The notes under the pieces were generated by a model that saw only the letters and a program-made list of their open reading frames with translations, had not been told where the DNA came from and did not search any database. Position numbers and translations under genes: made by a program. Positions 52,390 through 64,000 of a stretch of DNA of 64,000 bases are shown one piece after another. How positions within the stretch are numbered: the stretch's first letter is position 1; each line of letters opens with the position of its first letter. The stretch comes from Neospora caninum Liverpool (taxonomy: Eukaryota; Apicomplexa; Conoidasida; Eucoccidiorida; Sarcocystidae): contig NC_018397.1 of assembly GCF_000208865.1 (NCBI RefSeq), positions 2,418,001-2,482,000 of the forward strand. Reading direction: 5' to 3'.

Positions 52390-55185
52390 TTTCCCCGGTC
52401 TGTCTCAGCATACCGCGGATTGATCTTGGAGTCACGGGCTGATGGAAGCGCGCAACAAGAGGATAAACGCCTTGTTTTATTTCTTGCTCCCCATTCGTTC
52501 TTCCCCTCTCGCCATCGGCATACATACAAAAAGCGAAGGGTTTTTTAGTTTCGTGCCTGAATTTTCGACACGCAAGTGTGTCGCTCTTTTCCACAGCAGC
52601 GGCGTGTGTCTGTGGTCGCGCTCCTGTCGAATTTGTCGATTTTTTTGGGGGGGACTGAACAGTTTTTTAGAATCGGCCACAAGGCCACGTACAAGTGTAA
52701 AGAGTGTGTGTGGGGGCCGGAGTGCGTGATCCCCTTTCTCGCTTTGGGATGAAGTTTTATTTCCGTTCCTTTCTTCGGTATGGTTCTGCTGTCCAGAATT
52801 AGAGAAGCAGGGATTCAGAGTGGGGTCTGCAAGAGAAGGTGAAGCTTCATTGCTCCTCTATGCGAAAAGAGAATCGTTCCTTGTGTCCGCAAAATGGCTC
52901 TCGCGAAAATACTTCCGTCATTCCGCCGTGACTTGGTTCTGTTTTTGGCGTTGTGTGAGGCAGTGCATTTGCACTCCCAAATCCTCGCAAACTGGCAAGG
53001 TGCGAACTCGTATCTTTGGGTAACGCACTCGCATGCCCAGTCCACGCGCGGAAGCGGTGTCGCACATCTGTGTCGATGTACGGAGATTAGCGGCATTTTT
53101 CCGATAGTTTTGTAGCCACACTGCGTCGAGCTTGGCAACAGTTTTTGACGCTGACACGAAGTGAGTCATTTTCGCTTTGGCCCCTCCGGCAGCCCCCACG
53201 AGTTAGCAGAACAACTATCTGCACGTCCTCTAGAAGCTTCCGAGGAGTCCTCGGAAACATTTCCAGGAGTTTCGCGGGCCAGCTTAAAAAGCGGGTCCGA
53301 CGGGTATAGGCCGTTTCCACTGGCGGCACCGTCGCAGCGATGACACTGCGACGGCAGCACTGTGGAAGCGCGAAGCTTTCGGTTTTTTTAGTGAAGCGGG
53401 CTAAAACGCGATTCGACTCTGATCGAATAACCCAAACCCAACGCTCTGAAACCAACATTTGCTGACGGCTGTCGTAGAAAGAACCGAACTCGCTTACAGG
53501 CATCATTCCCACTCCACCGAGCACGAGAACGTAGTTCCGTTCGCGATCCTTGCACATTTCGTGGAAAGAGCTGAGCAGTAAGACGGGAAAAACAGTCGTG
53601 CACGGCAGAGTGTCTTCGACTGGGTTTTACAACTTGCTGCATCAACGAGGCAACCTAACGATGCTTCTTAAGGCAGCGTATCGCAAGCGAACTTCCGGAA
53701 AACACAAAGAGTTGCTGACGCATCTGTGCATGCGCTTCTACGACTTCATCTGCGAGACGTGACGTACGGAAGCCGCACGTTTCTTCCTGGTGTGTCTCTC
53801 CTAGCATCTACTGCTCGTCGAGGCCAGTTCTCCTCTCTGGTCGTTCCTGTCTTCGTGCAGGGGGTTGAACAAGTGGAAAGAGAGAGCGGAGCGTATAACA
53901 GAGGGGCAAAAATACACGTCATATGCTTTGGGAGCGACACGCCGCAAGGCCGTTTCGATTGAGATACTGCGTGTTCGTACGGCCTCTCCCATCCCACGTG
54001 CTCGGCAGGTAGGAAAAGGCGATTCAAGCCCCAAAGGGCAGTCGTTGCAGATGCCTTCACTAAGAACATCGCTACATCGCACACGAGACAACCTTTTCCA
54101 CTGCAGCTGTGGGCTACCTGCTACTCTGCTATCATACATACAGTCGGTGGTTCGCCCCTGCGCCTGAAGGGAACTGAGCCGCTGACATCCAGCGATGCTC
54201 CAGTCATCGGCAAAGAGCACAAAGGCAGAGTGTGGCTGGCCCCGGCTCAGATAGCCTCAGATCGCGTTTGTGTCGCCCGGTCGGAGACGAAACCACGTGC
54301 CATGGTTCGTCGTCCTGTCCAGCAGGAAAGGCAGGTTCCCATGGGCGCAGAACGAAGGAGAAAGGAGAGGTTCGACCGACACCCGCCGCACACGTTTCCG
54401 TCGTGGACGGAATGCACAGTTCTGTGAGAAATCTGTCGACGACTGGAAGTGTGCGTTGGCGCCTAGGCGGCGTTTTTGCGTGTGTCTTTTTTCCCTGTCG
54501 TTTTCGCCATTGTGCGGCAGTTCCGCAAGGAGCAAACGGATCAAGTCTGTCAACCGCATTTGCCCCGCGCTTCCGAGTTTCGTTTGTTCCAGAACTCTCT
54601 TTTTCTCCAAGTTCAAGCGACAGAATTTCGCCAGCGAAGTTCAACAGTGTTTCCTGCGGCAGCCAACCGTTTCATCTCTCTCTCTTCGTCCCCACACGTC
54701 GCCAGTTAGTCGCCCCGCCTGTATATACACGCTGTGGCGTTGCGGTTCGCGCACCTGCCGGCGACCACCGGGTTCTCTCTCCTCCGTGATTTTCTCTCTG
54801 CTCTGTCCAGCGGACTTGTAATTTGGCCTTATTTGTCTCCTTGTCTCTTCGATCTGACTGTTTTGTTCCGTCCCCGTCCACCGGGAAAATCGCTTGTTGC
54901 CATTCCAGTTCCGGCCTCCCTTCTTTTCCGTGCAAACTCGCGTGTTGTCTCGCTGCCACCTGCAGCGAACGCGTCCCGTTTCCCCCGTTTTTCCGGCCGG
55001 TTGTGTCACTTCGTGTTTTTGCGGTCTCACAGGACTTCTTCCGCATCGCACGTGCGCTCCTTTGTCCAAACTGTCGCGTCCCGAGACCCCGCGCCCCGCG
55101 TGTGGTGTCCCTCCGCCCTCCGCGCCTGGGTCTTTTTCTTGCCTTCACCTCCCTCCGTCTCTCTGGCGCTTTTGATCCGCACAAA
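52390..55185. other. Spacer between UPRT and the RS-domain gene
   Basis: No gene was recognised. The last 450 bases before 55186 are C/T-rich and stay open in the downstream gene's frame back to 54823, but look like 5' leader rather than protein. The rest holds short unconnected frames. Confidence 0.45.
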
Positions 55186-58100
55186 ATGCAAGGCTACTCA
55201 CCCGCAGGCGGGCGGGGACGCCACATGGTCCTCCCAGCGTGGATGACCCAAGGCCAGAACGCGGGCGCACCTTCCGCCAACGGCGCGGCTCCGGCCATTC
55301 CTCCTCTGTCCGCTCCTTCCGCAGGCCTCAGCCCGAGTCCCCGAGCGACGACAGGCTTCGCTCCAGTCCCCGCTGCGCCAGCAAACGCAGTGGCTGCGCC
55401 GCCGTCGGGCGTCTCGGGGAGCCTGGTCTGTGCGTCACCCTTCGCGAACTCCTCGGAGCCGAACGGGGCACCCAAGGCCTTCTCCGGCACGCCCCGCTGG
55501 ATGCAAGAAGGCGGTCGCAGCCGCAGTGGCCGCTCGACCTCGACAGACTCCAGAGACGGCGCAGAACGGTCTCGGAGCAGGCGCGAGAGGGAGACCGACA
55601 AGCGGCGACGAAGCAGTGCGTCTTCCCGCGCCTCGTCAGATGCACACCGCGTGTCGCGCAAAGGAAGAAGTCGGAGCAGCAGTGCAGAGAGTCGCCGGCA
55701 TCGACGAGGCAGGGACACTTCCGGGAGAGAAGACAGCCGCAGGTCCAAGCGGAGGAGGTCCAGGAGCAACGCGAGCCGCAGTGGCGAGAGAAGACGCACC
55801 GACGCAAGTCCACACAGAAGAGAAGAGAGAAGAGATCGACGGAAAACCAGTTCGTCGCGCAGACATGAACGAAGCCCCAGCCGTGGCGACCGCAGTCACA
55901 GCGAGGACAGGCGAAGGGGCGACAGAAGACGCTCGCGAAGGAACTCGTCGCCGTCTGACTACCCCGGCGCCGACGACTCGCGAGCGAGCGCTGCGACACT
56001 CGCAGATCGGTGAGAGAATGTGCGCGGCGTAGGACTGCCGGCTTCGTCGCCCACAAATTCCAAATCCGGCACCCAGCAGTTTTCGCAGGGGTTGGGGTCA
56101 TGCGTCTCCGCACTTCGCGGTCACGCTGCCTGCGGAGGGCGCAGTCTGGAGAGGCGGGCGCGTGGTCTTCGCACGACGTCCTCTTCAGCGGGGGTGCTGT
56201 CGGGAAAGAAGAGAGGCGGCCCTCGGCGGAAATCGCTGTCGACTTCGAGTCACGCACGCCGAGCTGCCAGGCCACGAACCACAGCATCGACAGTTGAACG
56301 GGGGTGTACAGCGGGCTGGAAACAGTACCTCTATTTGCATTTACAGCTGTCGATAGATTTAGACAGGCGTCACCCTTCAGCCATATGCGGAAAAGTCTGC
56401 ACTGAGTACTCCTGGCTGCATGGACCTATCTACATACATGTAAATATATATATGTATATATATATATATATATGTATATGCATGTGTGTGTATATATTTG
56501 TCTCTGTCGAAAGAGTGCGCCTACTTGGATCCGAGGGAAGGCGTGTCGACTGAGGCGATGCCTGGTGGTGCGCGAGTGCATGTTTCTTTTGTCTGGTGCA
56601 GCATTTTAGAGGTCCGTCAGATGCCTCAGGCAAAGCGCGGAAATCGACGGTCCGACTTGCTCACTCTCCTGGCCAAAGATGTAAGCCGCTGAATGTTGGA
56701 ACGGCAGATTGGGGCCTTGTGGCACCCTCCGCTCGCCTGTATGTACACCGTCTCCAGTGTCTGTTTGACGTGTTGCTTTTCCGGCTCTTCCACGTCCATC
56801 CCTCTCCCCGTTTTTCTGTGAGTGTCCTCGGCCGCACTGGTTTGCGTGTGCCGGTTCCCTTGCGCGCGCGCGTTTGCAAGTTGCTCTTGCGACCGCTCTC
56901 TCTCTGCAGCCTTCGCTTTCTTCTCTCGTTTTTGATCCCGCAACAACGGCTAAGCCTGCGCTGCCGCGTTCGTGTGTCCCCTCTGCTTCGGTAGGACGAC
57001 TTCTATGCCGAAGACCGCTATGGAAAGGGATTTGGAAGAACCAGCTACGTCTCCGAGTAAGTGGGCAAAGCCAGGAGAGGCGATGGCAACCATGCAGTTC
57101 GGCCTGCGTTTGAAGAAGCCGGAAAGCACGACGGGTTCTCTCCGCTTGTGTCTTTTCTCGTTCAGAATGATTCTCGGAGACCCAGAAACGAATGTGCGCG
57201 TGAACAAGCGCCTGCTTCTCGAGGAATCAGAGGCAAGTCATCTTCCAAAAGGAATCCTGGCAGAAATCTCTTCGTTTTCCTTCCGTATGGTCGACCTCAT
57301 GTCGTTTCCTCTGCGCTGCCCGCCCGCTCCACTCTCGTCACCCGCCGCCGTCTCTCTTGCCCGACGGTAGTTCCAGGCTCGCGTTCCGTCTCTCGATTTC
57401 GATGCTTCATGCCAAGGTTTCGAATCCCCCGTGCGCATGTGACCGCCTTGAACTTTCTCACTGGCAACGAGTTTTCCTCGCCTTGCTTCCGTCCCCGTGG
57501 GGTCAGTCTCAGTGCGCCACCGTTAGCGATCGCGATACGGAGTGTACGCATTTCCCTTGCAAGCGGTAGCCTGCAAAGGTTTGACTGTGAGGCTGACGAC
57601 AACCCTCTTCTTGTCTTATTTGATCCATGTACTCCAGAAGTCTTGAAACTGTTGTCGCGTCCGCGAGCTTGCGTCAGACGCTTCTGTGTCGAGCGCAGTG
57701 CGCCTTTTCAGCCTCAAAAAGAGTCTCGGAGAGAGGTTTTCTCCGCTCAACGCTTCAGACTTCGCGTCGACCTGCCTGCCGCATTGTGAAACTCGTTTTT
57801 TTCCGGGTTAGGTTGGCTTCTTAGTCTCTGTCCTTGGCTGTCCTCTCCAGCGCCACTCCTTCTCCGTAGACTTCGAGGAGCACACAGACGGCCGGGATCA
57901 AATCGTCTTGTACGAGTGCGTCAACGGAAAGATGGTCCGCGTGTACTGCTTCCGAGGTTCGTCGCAGCCCCAAGGCAAAGATGCTTCAGAAATCTTATCA
58001 TTCGAGAAGCGCCCCCTTTTTTCCCGGAGACTCTCGCAGAGTCCCACAAGCAACAGGCTGTAGCCGTCACCTCGGTCGCTCAATCGTTTCGTGGTTCTCG

Positions 58101-59238
58101 CCCGTTCCGGTGTTTGTGTCTTTTCTTGCCGTGCTAAATGCTTCGCATTCGCGTACCGCTTCAGACGTCAGTTGTTGACCCGCTGTCGACGCATTCGTGT
58201 GGAGCGCGTTCACAAGGAGGAAATCTTTTATCAAAGTGGGTGCACTGTGGACTCTCGCTGAGCAAGGCAAAGACGGTGCGGATGGATGCGCAGTCATGGC
58301 AGCCTTCTCGGCAGGAGAGCGCCGTTTATTTCTTTTGTTCGCGGGGTCAAGCGTCTCCCTGTCAAGCGACTGAGGGCACGAGAGGCCCCGCGCGTCGGGT
58401 TGCTCTGCAGGAGTGAATCCCCGCCAAGCTGGTGTCTCCGATGGCTTCACTTTTTTGTGACGCGCGCCTGGGAGCTGTTGTGCGCAGATAGCGAGAACCT
58501 GGTGCGAAGAAAACTTTCTCTGGACGAGTTGCAGAAGACGCGCATCTATGAGAAGGCTCGGAAATATTGCTCGAGGAAAGGTACACACTCGCGCCAGTCT
58601 CGCTTTCCACTCTGCTGGTGTCTCCTGCTGTGGTGTCTTCCATTCTGTACTCCTTTCCCGTCTTCTGTTCAGCTTTTGGCCCGGCTTTTTCCCTTCTGTT
58701 TCTCTGTCTCCGTCTCCCGTGGTCGCCTTCGCTTTCCTCTGTGGCGACGAGGCCTCTCGCGGCCGACATCCGCTGCTACCAGCCGTTGACGGTAGCGACC
58801 TACTGAGCCAGTGTAGCGCGTCTCGCCCCCCCCCCTCTTCTAGGGCGCTGGCAGGTCTGACCGAAGAGGGGGGGATGCATGCAGCGGACGCGTGACAGCC
58901 CCCAGCCCTGTCTGCCTCTTTTCAGCGCGTCATTCCTGTGCCCGGGCGGCGCTCCGGCCCCGCGTGGTGCATGCACGTTCGTGCCTTCTTGCGAGAAGAT
59001 GCCCTCAGGCAGACCGTGTGTGGAACTGCAACGGTTCGTCAGAGTGTCTTCGGTCCTAGAAAGCGTTGTGAACCGAACCCTCTGTCTCAGCGTTCACCTT
59101 TTCGTATACAAGGAGAGATCCTGGAGTGCGGGCCTTAACCCGACAGCCGTTTCTGTTGTGCGCTGTCTCACAGGAGTTCCGGCGGACGCAAAGCATCACT
59201 ACTTCGACTATGTAAACAATCCCGAGATCGTGGGGTAG
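55186..59238 (+). CDS. RS-domain nuclear protein, probable RNA-processing factor, seven exons (431 aa)
   Basis: Exons 55186-56009, 56602-56680, 56995-57056, 57166-57232, 57851-57956, 58488-58580 and 59174-59238 agree in phase and sum to 432 codons. The start (ACAAAATGCAAGG) was chosen over the open frame back to 54823, whose upstream part is low-complexity leader. Residues 1-110 are Ala/Pro/Gly-rich with two Trp motifs (LPAWMTQG and TPRWMQEG). Residues 110-275 are a dense Arg/Ser domain typical of splicing and nuclear-speckle proteins. Exons 2-7 encode a compact, non-repetitive C-terminal domain (SDLLTLLAKDDDFYAEDRYG, then HTDGRDQIVLYECVNGK, ending HHYFDYVNNPEIVG) that I do not recognise. The fourth intron starts with GC (AG|GCAAGT at 57233) rather than GT; only this donor keeps phase with the next exon. 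Nuclear location and a role in RNA processing are inferred from the RS domain. Confidence 0.75.
56431..56496. repeat. AT microsatellite in the first intron of the RS-domain gene
   Basis: An imperfect TA/TG dinucleotide tract inside the intron 56010-56601. Confidence 0.9.
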
Positions 59239-60910
59239 TCCAGCTGGAATGTGTACGGGATTTTGTTTCTGGGAAATTGCAGGTCTGATCTGCGACTCAC
59301 CAGAGGCTTGTCGCAAATGGGTAGGGACCGGTGCGCAGTGGGGCAAAGCGAGAACGGTGTTCATGTTAGTATTTGTGTTCCGTTTCATTCTCCCTTTCTG
59401 TGTCATTCAAGATTCAAAGGCGAGCAGGCCGAAGCAGAGAAGGCGAGCAGGGAAGACTTTGAGATGTTAACATTTTCGCTGGAATACGGCTCCGCCGAAA
59501 TGTCAGTCGCCTGCATCTCTTCCGGCGCCGACTGCGCGAGGCAGGATACTGTCCGGTCGGCTGTACCGCCCCTTGGGGCTTATGTTTCGAGAGTCCTACG
59601 CGGGAAAAACGGTGTGTCGTGGAAACAGTTCTTGACGTGTGCCGATTGCCTTATGTATGTGTAGATTCCCTTGCCGAGTGTAGAACAATGCCGTCTCGTG
59701 TCTACGGTCGCGTCGCCATGTGAAGCGAAATGCGCTGCACTGCGGCATGGCCTGAGCGCACGCCCTCGTGCGACTGCGCGCAAACTCAGTCTGTTTTTTG
59801 AATCATCCGAGGTGACCATCTGTGTAGTGTGCAGTGCCTCCAGTCCTCTCCTTGAAAAACGCTGTCTCTTGAACCTTTTGGTCACGCCCCACAGAGCCAC
59901 TGGACTCGCGTGCCGACCAAACTTCTAAACACGCAGAAAGAAAAGGCGTCGTGCAGCTCGAGAATAACCGCTCCGACAGTAGCTACGATGGAGTCACACA
60001 CCCCCACACTCCTCCAGATATATCTACATATATATATATATATACACATATATACACATATATATACGTATATGCACATATATATATATATATATATGCT
60101 TGCCAACAGCTCGATTCCGATGGCAGACAGTGACGCTGGCAGATGTGCATGTGCGTCTGTTTGTGAGGCCTTATGCACACTCGAGATGCGATGTTTGAAC
60201 GCATCAGACTGTGGGGGATCCACGCCGTCCGGATGCACTGAGTGTTATCGAACACTGGGTTTTCTTTTTCCTTGGCCCTCCGTGCGAGAGCGTTCGAAGA
60301 GACGCGCCGACACTGACGGCTTCCCGACGTGCTTCCGAACCGCTGCCTGCGAGTGAGCGACTCCTCCGCGAGCGTTCTCGTGGCGTAAAGGCCTCGGCCT
60401 GGCCGCTCCGTCTGAGGTACTTGGGGCAGCAAGCACATTAGCCTTGCTCGCGTGCGCCGTGTGACGACCAGAAGCGAAGGGAGCGAGAACGAGGAGACGG
60501 TGTCTAAACACGAGCGAGGGAAGGCGGAATCGACAGCAAAGTGCGTCTGGGAGGATCGCCACGAGGAACGTCGCTGAGAACGCAAGAACCTAGGGAATAA
60601 TCCCGAGAAGCGACAGAAAAGCCGAAGGGGTTTGTCGGAACAGCAAAACACAACATGTTTGGAGTTGCAAAACATCGCCTGAGAGAACGTGTACTTGCTG
60701 CACGCAACGCACTCATGCATCCTGCCGGACTACAATCACGTAGAGAAGGAGAAAGGAAGAAAATGTGTTGCTTTATGGAGGGTCATCGAGGTGGAAGCTT
60801 TCGTCCCTCCACTGTGGTTTCTGCATTTTCTTTGCGTCGGCAAACCGACGCCGTTCGAGAGGACGTCCCCTCCCGTCGGCGCCTCAATGTCTCTCGACTT
60901 GAGGGAACTG
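59239..60910. other. Convergent 3' ends of the RS-domain gene and the 60911 gene
   Basis: This spacer between two converging genes presumably holds both 3' UTRs. It contains an AT microsatellite at about 60018-60098. No additional gene is supported. Confidence 0.5.
60018..60098. repeat. AT/CATATA microsatellite
   Basis: An imperfect ATAT/ACAC tract of about 80 bp in the convergent spacer. Confidence 0.9.
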
Positions 60911-63496
60911 TCAGTCCGCGGCCTGGCGAAACGCGGAAAACTTTTGGTGTCCGGGGCCTCGACTGCCTCCACGCATCCAGGATTTCGGAGCCGGTGCCTG
61001 CGAGAGCGCAGAAAAGACAACTGGCGTTCTTAGACACGTTGGCCGTCTCCGGTCGACCGTGCGGAGGATGCGAAGAAAGACAAGCAGGACGGAAACATGT
61101 CAGTCGAGAGCCTCACGCGAAGAGAGAACAGATCGATGCATCCTTTCCACCCCTCTTACCTCCATGAGGCCATGCATCTTTCCAGCGGCTTTGCTGCCGG
61201 GGACCGGGTAGCCCGAGTCCTTCATTCTTCGTCCTTCTGGAGACTCCGCGCCTTCACTGCCTTCGGCCGTTCTTCGTTTGCTGTGGGCCACGTAGAGAGT
61301 CTCGGGTTTCTGGTTTTCCGCCTCCGCCCGAAACGCTCGGGAAGCCTGGGACATCTCGGACTCCAGCGGCCGCAGTGGCAACGCAGCGGGAACGCCCGCG
61401 ATGCCGTCCACGTGGCCCTCAGCCGCTTGCCACTCCAGAGCCTCGCGCAGTTTCCTAAAAGGAGACAAAGCAGCGACGAGGCGCGGTCGGAATGCAAGAA
61501 CAGCGAGGGACATGTGGACGAGAGGCGGGCAGAGCGAGGATAGACAGAAAGGAAGAGGCGCGACGGGAAAAGAGAACTCTGCGAGACACGAGCACCGTCC
61601 CCTACGCCGCGTTTGACGAAAGCCAGGCGCGTGTGGAGCGTGACGCTTTGACGCAAGTGCATTCAAAGAAGGCGCCTCAGCCCCCTTCGCGACGGGTGCC
61701 GAGTGGAAGACTGACAAACCAAACGACGGACACGTGCGGAACGGAAGGCAAGGAAAACGTGCAGAGTGTGAGCAGGCGGCAAAGTGGTTCCCTCGCGAGG
61801 AGCTGCTAGCCCCTTTTCTCCCAAGAGAAGCTGAGGCTTTTCCTTGGGCACTCGGCCGCGCGTTCACGGCAGTTCTTTTCCTCACTCTGACTGCATGCGG
61901 GTGTCGCCGTCGAGCGACTCGCGCGCGTGCGCCGCGACAGTGGCCATTTTGAAGCGAAGCGCCACATCGAGAGCCGCAGAGTGTAGCTGCAGGAAGAGAC
62001 GAAGACAACGAGCGCGTGGCAGGAGTGTCCCGACGCCACCGGCACCAGGAGAGAGCCATGTGTGTGGAAACGACACGAGGCGAGGTTTCTTTGCTGGTGT
62101 CCCAGGAACCGAACCCCGTGGAAGAACCCCGCAGAGCCGCGCGACCGACCGCCGGTGGAAGAAAGCCGAAGACGAAAAGAGACAAAAGAGATCCGTCATA
62201 CACACAGGTGGAGCACGGAACAGCAGACCCATCGTAGCTGCCGGTGCGGAGTGGGTGTCTAGCCACTAAGTTTTCGAGGACTCTCACGCGTCGGTCTTCT
62301 CTGCAGACGAGGAACTCGCGCAGGGCGAATTTGTCGTGGTTCTTCATTAGCGTCGTGAAGCGTTTCTCCGCCTCGAGGCTCTCTCGACTTTGCTCCATTT
62401 TCAAGACTTCCTGTTGGTTCTCAGGGCCGCCGGCTCCGCCGCCGGCGCCGCCGCCTTCCCAGTTGCGGAGTGCGATGCACATGAGGCGCATCACGACTTC
62501 GTTTCTCCAGCGCATTTCGTCGAACTGGTGCCAGGGGACTAGGGCGGCTTCGCCCATGGTGACTGCAGCCCCGCTCGCGCCTTCCCCCTTCTTCCCGGCC
62601 TGCACGATCCCCTTCAGGTTCTTGTCTTTCAGGAGGAGTTGCCGCCAGCGCATGTAGGGCCACACATCTGTGAACGGCAGACGCAGCGGCAGCTGCTCCA
62701 GAGTGTAGCCGAACATGGGCGACGCCTGTGCGCACGACGGCTCGTCGGGAGGCAGGGACGAAGTGGGAGAGGCGCGCAAAGCAGCGAGACCATTCTCAGA
62801 TGCATCCGCGTCGGATGACGCGGGGCTGGGCTTCGAGGCCTTCAAGCGAATCACCATGATCTCCCCCTAGACAGAAAAGGGGACCGACAAACACACAGAA
62901 CAGTTCCAGCTGAGGAGTCTCCGGAGGTGTAGTACGAGGCGGAGACAGAGCGTGCGGACTTTGGGGTACGGGGAGAACGAACACCAGAAAAAAGAGAACA
63001 CAGGCGCCGCCCCTTTCTGGAGAGGCCCAAAGGCAGAAACAGGCAAAGGGCGGGAAAGTATCTCACGAATGCGTTGCCGGATCGATTCGATCGATGTTTC
63101 CTACGGAGAAACGAGACTGAGAGTTTCAACAAAGACAAGACCGAGGGGGACAAGCGAAACTGCTAGTGTGCCTGGAGAAAAGACAAACACCAGAAGAGGC
63201 GCGCTCTCACAGACACGCTCTGCGTGTCAAAAACTCTGTCTTGGGAACGCAAGAAGTAAATGAGATGCAGCCAGCGCAACGGTCTTCATTCCGTTTCGCT
63301 CGCAGCCTCCCCCGAATGCTCACCTTGCTCTCGTCCACATACAGCGGCCAGAACTTCACGGAGGGGGGCGGAGCGTCGTCCTCAAGAGAACCGCCTGCCG
63401 CTTCACGGAGGTTGACCAGAGGCAGCCACGAAAGGCTGTACGGGACGGGCCCTTCGATCGCTCTTCCCCACGCGGGAAGGAGACCCCACACGCGAC
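60911..63496 (-). CDS. Unrecognised protein, five exons seen, 5' end beyond the window (at least 411 aa)
   Basis: Minus-strand exons 63324-63496, 62288-62866, 61886-61986, 61160-61454 and 60911-60997 join in phase to a TGA at 60911. The first visible exon begins mid-codon after a long C/T-rich stretch ending in CTCTCTAG, so the initiating exon(s) lie at or past 64000. Within the product, one block reads VWGLLPAWGRAIEGPVPYS and ends FWPLYVDESK. A tract rich in Trp, Arg and Met follows (PFTDVWPYMRWRQLLLKDK, FDEMRWRNEVVMRLM), then a charged helix (ESLEAEKRFTTLMKNHDKF), a basic/acidic C-terminal region and a Gly/Arg-rich tail (WMRGGSRGPGHQKF). A Gly-rich linker (GGGAGGGAGG) sits in the second exon. 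No domain was recognised; a structural or complex subunit is only a guess. Confidence 0.65.
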
Positions 63497-64000
63497 CTAG
63501 AGAGAGAGAGGGAGCGCGCGAAACGCGAGACAAAGTCGGCACACAAGTGAACAAGCAGGGGCGAGGCGCACCGCACGGGGACGCAAGACACGGTCAGACG
63601 GCATTTCCCAGGCGCCGGGAGAGAACGCGAATTGCGGGAACAGCCCGAAGTGGTCCCGGGCAGACGAAGACCGAAAAAAAGGACGGAGGGACTCCTCGAT
63701 TCCTTCTCAAGTCCGAGGAAGAGTGGCAACGGAGGGAAAAAGAGAAGAAACACGGGGGAAGTCTGGCCGTCGTGTGTGAATCCTCATGCACTTCCGGTCT
63801 CACGGCAGGAAAACTGACGCACGATGAAAAAGGACATGAACACCACACACGCAACGCGTGCAATCGTCTGCTGCCTAGCATACACACTTGCATATATACA
63901 CGCGCGCAACAATACTCACATACACGTATATATGCGTTTACATACAAATAACCATATAAATATCCATATAAATATTCCTATATACGTAGATTTGTGTGTG
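63497..64000. other. Intron or 5' region of the truncated minus-strand gene
   Basis: C/T-rich on the minus strand and directly followed by a splice acceptor at 63497, so most of it is probably intron. The last 115 bases contain ATATA/CATA simple repeats. No exon with a matching phase-1 donor could be picked out. Confidence 0.4.

Noticed and set aside
54823..55185. N-terminal extension of the RS-domain gene
   Set aside because: It is in frame and open, but C/T-rich and low in complexity; the ATG at 55186 has a better context and begins the recognisable Trp-motif region.
55194..56287. Minus-strand frames opposite the RS domain
   Set aside because: They are antisense of the Arg/Ser-rich coding region, with no start context or splice signals.

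Overview
This window is nuclear DNA from a coccidian apicomplexan of the Sarcocystidae (Toxoplasma/Neospora/Besnoitia/Hammondia type). Evidence: GC-rich exons of 20-500 nt separated by pyrimidine-rich GT-AG introns of about 70-1,000 nt, Ser/Pro/Ala-rich protein extensions, (AT)n microsatellites in introns, and an eight-exon uracil phosphoribosyltransferase that clearly belongs to the Toxoplasma UPRT family but differs from it at many positions. The species is therefore probably not T. gondii itself; this is an inference. Genes were rebuilt by hand by matching splice phases, so exon edges are predictions.

Layout. Minus strand, 1.2-6.4 kb: an unrecognised secreted protein (1182-3541) and a signal-peptide-bearing App1/HAD-type phosphatase (4446-6416). 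Plus strand, 8.7-14.3 kb: a ten-exon Oxa1/YidC-family mitochondrial membrane insertase. Minus strand, 15.5-33.9 kb: one very large gene of about 30 exons whose order of conserved blocks matches CFAP61, a radial-spoke/calmodulin-spoke-complex axonemal protein. Directly upstream on the same strand (36.1-40.3 kb) lies a ten-exon ZMYND12 (TAX-1-like MYND + TPR) axonemal gene. Plus strand: a seven-exon small membrane protein (43.6-46.2 kb), UPRT (48.3-52.4 kb) and a seven-exon RS-domain protein with a GC-AG intron (55.2-59.2 kb). Minus strand, 60.9 kb to the window edge: an unrecognised protein whose 5' exon(s) lie outside the window.

How the genes relate: CFAP61 and ZMYND12 are both flagellar axoneme genes, arranged head-to-tail. 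In coccidia the only flagellated stage is the male gamete, so about 25 kb of this window looks like a microgamete flagellum locus. OXA1 (mitochondrial protein insertion), UPRT (pyrimidine salvage) and the RS protein (nuclear, probably RNA processing) are housekeeping genes with no evident link to each other. No rRNA, tRNA, CRISPR or transposon was recognised.
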